Assembly: GCA_022737715.1 (NCBI GenBank)
Contig: JAIITD010000023.1
Location: 1-17,289 of the forward strand
DNA from: Veillonella sp.
Lineage (GTDB): Bacteria > Bacillota > Negativicutes > Veillonellales > Veillonellaceae
Reading direction: 5' to 3'
DNA: 17,289 nucleotides
Of this stretch, positions 13,847-17,289 are shown piece by piece (position 1 is the first letter of the stretch; every line of letters begins with the position of its first letter). The position numbers and the translations under genes are program-made. A model generated the notes under the pieces. It was not told the origin of the DNA. It worked only from the letters and a program-made list of their open reading frames with translations, and made no database searches.

Positions 13847-14803
13847 TTATGCACCTTTGCGGGCAGTTTCTAGTTTGTTAAGTAAATCGTACACGTTGAC
13901 GCCGTGGATTTCAGCGGCTTGCCATAGTGGTTCCATTGTAGAGGATGGGCAACCGAGGCAACCCATGCCGATGCTTTGTAGTACAGGTACTGTATTTGGA
14001 TAGATATCTACGATATCGCGGATGATTGTATCCGGTGTAATTGGTTGACCTGGTTCAAGGCGTGGAGCCTCAACTTCTGGATCATTGCCGTGACCTGGCA
14101 AGTTAACAACAGGTTCTGCTGCTTTTGCTTCTGTAGGAGCTCCTTCAAGATCACCTAGTACAGCTTCTTTGAAAGCATCCAAGCCGATGCGGTCGATGAA
14201 TTCACCCATTCGTTCGATTTGTGCATTTGCTTTGTAATATTCGATGATGCGGTCCACAAGTGCAAGGGCTTCTTTTTCTGTTGTTACCTCTGCAATGAGG
14301 TCACCGATACGTGGATGTGCACCGCCGCTGCCGCCAGCGTAGACGCTCCAGCCCTCAACAGAACCGATAACTCCAACGTCCTTCATGCGGCTTTCAGTAC
14401 AAGAATTAATACAGCCGGACACGCCGATTTTCATCTTGCTAGGCATTTCTTGAGATAAATATTTGCGTTCCAATTGCATGCCAAGATGAACACTGTCTTG
14501 TTTAGCCCGTTTACAGAACGTTGTGCCAGGGCAAATCTTGACGCTGCGCACGCGGTTGGACACCATGTACGCCGGTTCCATGCCGAGCATATCCCATGCT
14601 GCGTCTACGTCCTCAGCTTTCAAATTCGTAATCATAATGCGTTGGCTGCCTGTCAATTTAAGAACAGCGCCAAATTTGTTCGCCACATCAATGTATTTTT
14701 GCAATTGATCTGGTTGAATAAAACCCGCTGGAATGCGCGGTGTAATAGCATAACGGCGTTGGCCGTTTTTAATTCGTTGTAAATTTCCTGCAATTTGAGC
14801 CAT
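13847..14803 (-). CDS. Small sulfite/nitrite reductase-like siroheme protein fused to DUF1858
   Basis: 318 aa with two domains. Residues 1-215 are a nitrite/sulfite reductase ferredoxin-like half and hemoprotein domain, with RRYAITPRIPAGF, TGSQRIMI and all four cluster cysteines: C91-x5-C97 (CPGTTFC) and C131-x3-C135 (GCINSC). This is the 4Fe-4S/siroheme signature. A flexible linker (220-252) leads to a DUF1858 domain (253-315) with GMGCLGCPSSTMEPLWQAA (C282, C285). The single-module length resembles the small assimilatory-type sulfite reductases of anaerobes rather than the ~550-aa CysI. The likely role is electron transfer to sulfite, nitrite or a related substrate; the real substrate is unknown. 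GAGGGG lies 7 nt before the ATG, and a good promoter lies upstream. Confidence 0.85.
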   Translation of the reverse strand: MAQIAGNLQRIKNGQRRYAITPRIPAGFIQPDQLQKYIDVANKFGAVLKLTGSQRIMITNLKAEDVDAAWDMLGMEPAYMVSNRVRSVKICPGTTFCKRAKQDSVHLGMQLERKYLSQEMPSKMKIGVSGCINSCTESRMKDVGVIGSVEGWSVYAGGSGGAHPRIGDLIAEVTTEKEALALVDRIIEYYKANAQIERMGEFIDRIGLDAFKEAVLGDLEGAPTEAKAAEPVVNLPGHGNDPEVEAPRLEPGQPITPDTIIRDIVDIYPNTVPVLQSIGMGCLGCPSSTMEPLWQAAEIHGVNVYDLLNKLETARKGA

Positions 14804-14842
14804 TGTAATCCCCTCTAAATTGTAATGAACTACTTATATTCT

Positions 14843-14871
14843 ATCATATATTTTCACTGTGAAAGTCTCAA
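14843..14871 (-). promoter_or_regulatory. Promoter of the siroheme protein gene with an internal palindrome
   Basis: On minus, TTGAGA (plus 14866-14871) and TATGAT (plus 14843-14848) are 17 nt apart. The palindrome TTTCACTGTGAAA (14852-14864) fills the spacer, which is a typical operator position. Confidence 0.6.
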
Positions 14872-14950
14872 TTAGCGCATCTAGATTTTGTATGCCCTAA
14901 CGGTAAACGTCTTAAATGATACATGTTCTAGCGAGCCATTGAAATATATT

Positions 14951-14979
14951 TTTGAAATGATTGTTATCATCATTTCAAA
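14951..14979. promoter_or_regulatory. 29-bp palindrome, possible Fur-family operator
   Basis: TTTGAAATGAT and ATCATTTCAAA are perfect 11-bp arms around TGTTATC. The GAAATG...CATTTC layout and inner TGAT/ATCA resemble Fur/Zur-type operators, but do not match a consensus exactly. Its right arm covers the -35 position of the TATAAT at 14993-14998. Confidence 0.5.
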
Positions 14980-14992
14980 TTACATATACTAG

Positions 14993-14998
14993 TATAAT
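14993..14998 (+). promoter_or_regulatory. Perfect -10 box downstream of the palindrome
   Basis: TATAAT on plus, with the -35 position inside the 29-bp palindrome. A transcript from here would start near 15005 and meet the hairpin at 15084-15111 before any convincing gene. Confidence 0.45.
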
Positions 14999-15055
14999 TC
15001 ATTTTACAATAAAATAATGTGTCCCAAGCTACAAAAAAGTAAAAATTTTTGGCAC

Positions 15056-15071
15056 TGTTTCACGTGAAACT
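15056..15071. promoter_or_regulatory. parS: parS site, 15 of 16 bases
   Basis: TGTTTCACGTGAAACT differs from the perfect site only in the last base. It lies about 12 kb from parB, in the control region before the DUF1659 gene. Confidence 0.88.
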
Positions 15072-15083
15072 AAATACAAAAGT

Positions 15084-15116
15084 ACGGCTCTAAACATTGA
15101 TTTGGGGTCGTTTTTT
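15084..15116 (+). terminator. Orphan terminator-like hairpin
   Basis: ACGGCTCTAAA (15084-15094) and TTTGGGGTCGT (15101-15111) pair over 11 bp with G:U pairs, and a T-run follows. There is no plus-strand gene upstream of it inside the gap, so it may end a short non-coding transcript or attenuate the DUF1659 operon. Confidence 0.5.
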
Positions 15117-15207
15117 CAGGGGTAAAAATATTATTCCTCTTTTTGAAACGAATTTGCTTGTCACGAGCCTCCTTTTGGAATGTATATAGGTGAAAGGAGG
15201 TGATCAG

Positions 15208-15414
15208 ATGGCTGAACTAAAACGCACAAAGTTAGTGTTACGTTTTAATATCGGTACGGAAGAAAAACCGAAGTACAAAGACGTCACTTTCACACGCGTC
15301 GCTGAAGAAGCTACTGATGATGCGGTTAAAATCGTCGGCACCGCATTGGCTGGTCTCTACGAGAACACCATTGCTGACGTAATACGCGTCAACGAAGTAT
15401 CCCTTGGTCATTAA
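15208..15414 (+). CDS. DUF1659 domain-containing protein
   Basis: 68 aa, full length for DUF1659. It has the pattern KLVLRFNIGTEEKPKYKDVT followed by DAVKIVGTALAGLYENTIADVIRVNEVSL. Function is unknown; the family nearly always travels with DUF2922, as here. ATG 15208 is chosen because the leader GAAAGGAGGTGATC (15192-15205) is complementary to the 3' end of 16S rRNA over 14 nt, an unusually long Shine-Dalgarno that predicts high expression. A GTG 18 nt earlier is in frame but lies before that site. Confidence 0.87.
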   Translation: MAELKRTKLVLRFNIGTEEKPKYKDVTFTRVAEEATDDAVKIVGTALAGLYENTIADVIRVNEVSLGH

Positions 15415-15538
15415 TGTGCTTTCACTCATAATAGTTAGCACATAATGGCTGCGTGAAGGTTCGTAGTAATCCAAACCCTGTGAACCTATCGCGATCATTC
15501 CCGTCCTTATGTATATGAATTAGAAAGGAGTGCCCAAC

Positions 15539-15760
15539 ATGGCTGATAAACGTGTGGTATATCTTAAATTTGCTACAGTCGATGGTAAAAGCGCATCGAT
15601 CACAATTAGTGGACCTCGCACTGGCCTTACTTTGGAACAAGCTAAAACGGCAGCTAATGCGCTAGTAGCGAACAAGGTAATTTTAGGCTCTGGCGACGCT
15701 CCATTGGCAAGCTTTACCTCTGCCAGTGAAGTATCTACGCAAAGTAAAGATTTGCAATAA
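15539..15760 (+). CDS. DUF2922 domain-containing protein
   Basis: 73 aa, full length for DUF2922. It has RVVYLKFATVDGKSASITIS, then GPRTGLTLEQAKTAANALVANKVI and a Ser/Thr-rich tail. Function is unknown. AAAGGAG (15524-15530) lies 8 nt before ATG 15539; the in-frame GTG at 15530 overlaps the SD. It follows the DUF1659 gene after 124 bp with no terminator, so the two are likely one transcript. The small YvrJ-type membrane protein often encoded with this pair was not found on the plus strand nearby. Confidence 0.85.
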   Translation: MADKRVVYLKFATVDGKSASITISGPRTGLTLEQAKTAANALVANKVILGSGDAPLASFTSASEVSTQSKDLQ

Positions 15761-15771
15761 ACAACATATTG

Positions 15772-15882
15772 CTAATGCATAGATGAATCTATCGCATCTG
15801 TGCCTAGCACAACTAAGGCCGCGACGCCTAGTATAAATATGGCGATTATGCCAAATACAACTATCGCTGTTATGCGATGAAT
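15772..15882 (-). CDS. Possible small membrane peptide (tentative)
   Basis: A 36-codon minus-strand frame, closed upstream by a stop at 15886-15888, encodes ITAIVVFGIIAIFILGVAAL and ends VVLGTDAIDSSMH. It is one clean membrane helix with basic residues before it and acidic ones after. There is no ATG, GTG or TTG at a suitable place. Only ATT at 15880-15882 could serve, with a weak purine-rich GGATAAG before it. It may be a chance frame or a decayed gene. Confidence 0.2.
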   Translation of the reverse strand: MHRITAIVVFGIIAIFILGVAALVVLGTDAIDSSMH

Positions 15883-15936
15883 ATCTTATCCCTGGTCGTA
15901 TGATAGCCTCGGAACCTGTCATATGACGCCTCCCAG

Positions 15937-15964
15937 CGGGCCACTCTTCGGAGTGGCCCGTTTT
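15937..15964 (+). terminator. Strong terminator with a UUCG loop
   Basis: CGGGCCACTC-TTCG-GAGTGGCCCG followed by TTTTG. It has a 10-bp perfect GC-rich stem and a stable tetraloop. It ends the DUF1659-DUF2922 transcript. Confidence 0.92.
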
Positions 15965-15968
15965 GTTG

Positions 15969-15974
15969 TATAAT
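15969..15974 (+). promoter_or_regulatory. Possible sfsA -10 box
   Basis: A perfect TATAAT 32 nt before the sfsA start, directly after the terminator T-run. No good -35 is seen because the hairpin occupies that position. Confidence 0.4.
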
Positions 15975-16006
15975 GAACCTAGAATTATCTTGATGTAGGA
16001 GGAACG

Positions 16007-17242
16007 ATGAAGGTTCTATATGATACAATTTTGAAAGCAACTTATACAGGCCGTCCCAATCGTTTTGTGGTGGCCTTGGATCTCAATGGTGAAAGCGTAC
16101 TTGCCCATTTACCAAATCCAGGTCGTATGTGGGAATTGTTATTTACCGGTGTCACGATGTACATCGTGCCTCATGATAAGCCTGATGCGAAGACGAAGTA
16201 CCGCGTTGTAGGCATTGAGCGTGATGGCGTCGTTATCATGCTCGATACGAATTATAGTAATGATGTGGCTCAGCATCTAATTGAACATAAACTCATTCCT
16301 GGCTGGGAACAATGGCGCGTTGTACGTCGTGAATATACGGTAAAACTGCATGGTGCGATATCGCGCTTTGATTTACTCCTCACTAATGACGAAGGTGAAG
16401 AATTCCTATTAGAGGTTAAATCCTGCACCTTGTTCTCCAAGACTGGTGCTATGTTCCCTGATGCTATTACAGAACGGGGCCGCAAGCATTTGTTGCATCT
16501 AAGGGAACTTCAAAACGAAGGCTACCATACAGGCGTATTATTCCTTGTACAATGGGACCAAGCTAAATGGTTCTTGCCAGATTACCATACGGATTTAGAA
16601 TTTGCTATGACCTTTAAAGAGGTAGCCCCATACCTCGACTGGAAAGCCGTTGCTGTAGCGTGGGATGAGACTTTCACCATGCCTACCGTGACGCGCGCCT
16701 GTACCTATCCGAGCTATGTTCTCGATAGCGAAGCGCACGACAGCGGCGTGTACATCATGGTGATGCACCTTGACCATGAACTAGACCTCGAAATCGGGTC
16801 AAAGGGTATGATGCATTTTAATGCAGGTTATTACATGTACGTCGGCTCCGCCAAGGCAAATCTTACGAAACGCATTGAGCGCCATAAGAGAAAACGCAAG
16901 AAAATGCATTGGCACCTCGATTACTTCCGCGGCCACTGCGAAATGATAGCGGCCGTGCCGATTCGGACAAGTGGTCTACCCCTTGAAAGCTGGAGCCTCA
17001 CCCATGAATCATACCCATCCATGCCGAGCATGCCAGACCCCGATGTAGACGTGAGCGTTGAATGTGCTTTGGCTGATGCGGTGCGCGCCATTGCCGAATG
17101 GGACGTGCCAAAATTTGGCTGTTCCGACTGCGACTGCACCAGCCATTTGTTTGGTATGACTGAAAATCCAATACATAATAAAGCCTTTATGGACGTGGTG
17201 GAAGAATTTAGGATGAATCAGCTGGATTCGATAATTGTTTAG
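16007..17242 (+). CDS. sfsA: SfsA fused to a GIY-YIG-like DUF123 domain
   Basis: 411 aa, well above the ~235 aa usual for SfsA. Residues 1-225 are SfsA: LPNPGRM (35-41), RFDLLL (120-125) and LLEVKSC (134-140), the last two resembling a restriction-nuclease-like D...ExK site, then TERGRKHLLHL (155-165). Residues 245-385 are DUF123, a GIY-YIG-like domain: SGVYIMV, GYYMYVGSA (274-282), HWHLDYFRG (301-309) and GCSDCDCTSHLF (371-382). SfsA was named for sugar fermentation stimulation and binds DNA; DUF123 is also found fused to endonuclease III in some organisms. The pairing of two nuclease-like folds suggests DNA binding or processing, but no activity can be claimed. AGGAGG is 5 nt before the ATG. 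Confidence 0.9.
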   Translation: MKVLYDTILKATYTGRPNRFVVALDLNGESVLAHLPNPGRMWELLFTGVTMYIVPHDKPDAKTKYRVVGIERDGVVIMLDTNYSNDVAQHLIEHKLIPGWEQWRVVRREYTVKLHGAISRFDLLLTNDEGEEFLLEVKSCTLFSKTGAMFPDAITERGRKHLLHLRELQNEGYHTGVLFLVQWDQAKWFLPDYHTDLEFAMTFKEVAPYLDWKAVAVAWDETFTMPTVTRACTYPSYVLDSEAHDSGVYIMVMHLDHELDLEIGSKGMMHFNAGYYMYVGSAKANLTKRIERHKRKRKKMHWHLDYFRGHCEMIAAVPIRTSGLPLESWSLTHESYPSMPSMPDPDVDVSVECALADAVRAIAEWDVPKFGCSDCDCTSHLFGMTENPIHNKAFMDVVEEFRMNQLDSIIV

Positions 17243-17271
17243 GTATTGGGATTTATATTGATAACTGTATT

Positions 17272-17289
17272 TAGGGATTATAATCCCTA
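17272..17289. repeat. Perfect 18-bp palindrome at the window edge
   Basis: TAGGGATTATAATCCCTA lies 29 nt after the sfsA stop codon and reaches the last base. It may be part of a terminator cut by the edge. Confidence 0.5.

Noticed and set aside
15683..15922. 79-codon minus-strand frame
   Set aside because: Overlaps the end of DUF2922 in antisense and has Arg/Cys/His-rich shadow composition.

Overview
The window looks like a chromosomal segment of a diderm Firmicute of the Negativicutes, most likely Veillonella. This is inferred from gene content and style, not from a database match. The DNA is AT-rich and ribosome binding sites are of the AAGGAGG type. Clostridial-type genes (hydF, a DUF2953-ytfJ pair, DUF1659/DUF2922, a stand-alone MetH reactivation protein) sit beside an outer-membrane chaperone of the OmpH/Skp family. 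The par genes and five ParB-binding parS palindromes suggest an origin-proximal position, although I saw no DnaA-box cluster, so oriC itself is probably outside the window.

Left part (1-1605, minus strand): the 5' part of metH (cobalamin-dependent methionine synthase), preceded by a gene for a separate MetH reactivation domain. A 21-bp perfect inverted repeat and two parS sites lie between them. Next (1886-6701, plus strand) is a compact cluster: parA, parB, hydF (FeFe-hydrogenase maturation GTPase), a DUF4446 membrane protein and a membrane-anchored M23 peptidase. Several of these genes overlap, and the cluster ends in a long hairpin terminator.

Middle (6609-12596): a gene-free kilobase carries hairpin elements and nine tandem copies of a ~51-bp repeat. 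It is followed by cobO (corrinoid adenosyltransferase), a DUF2953 protein, ytfJ, ompH and a Yip1-like membrane protein, all on plus. A MmcQ/YjbR-like gene and a cupin gene follow on minus. A second array of the same ~51-bp repeat (seven copies, inverted) lies at 12597-12957.

Right part (12958-17289): a minus-strand pair consisting of an unrecognised 221-aa protein and a small siroheme/4Fe-4S sulfite/nitrite reductase-like protein fused to DUF1858. A gene-free control region follows, with a 29-bp palindrome, a -10 box, a parS and an orphan terminator. After it come the small DUF1659 and DUF2922 genes, a strong UUCG terminator, and sfsA fused to a GIY-YIG-like DUF123 domain.

Functional themes are chromosome segregation, corrinoid/methionine metabolism (metH, its reactivator, cobO), anaerobic redox metabolism (HydF, sulfite reductase-like protein) and envelope maintenance (M23, OmpH, DUF4446). 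The least explained parts are non-coding: the two inverted repeat arrays, and a family of long hairpins that share a GC-rich core but each have a private, almost perfectly paired stem.
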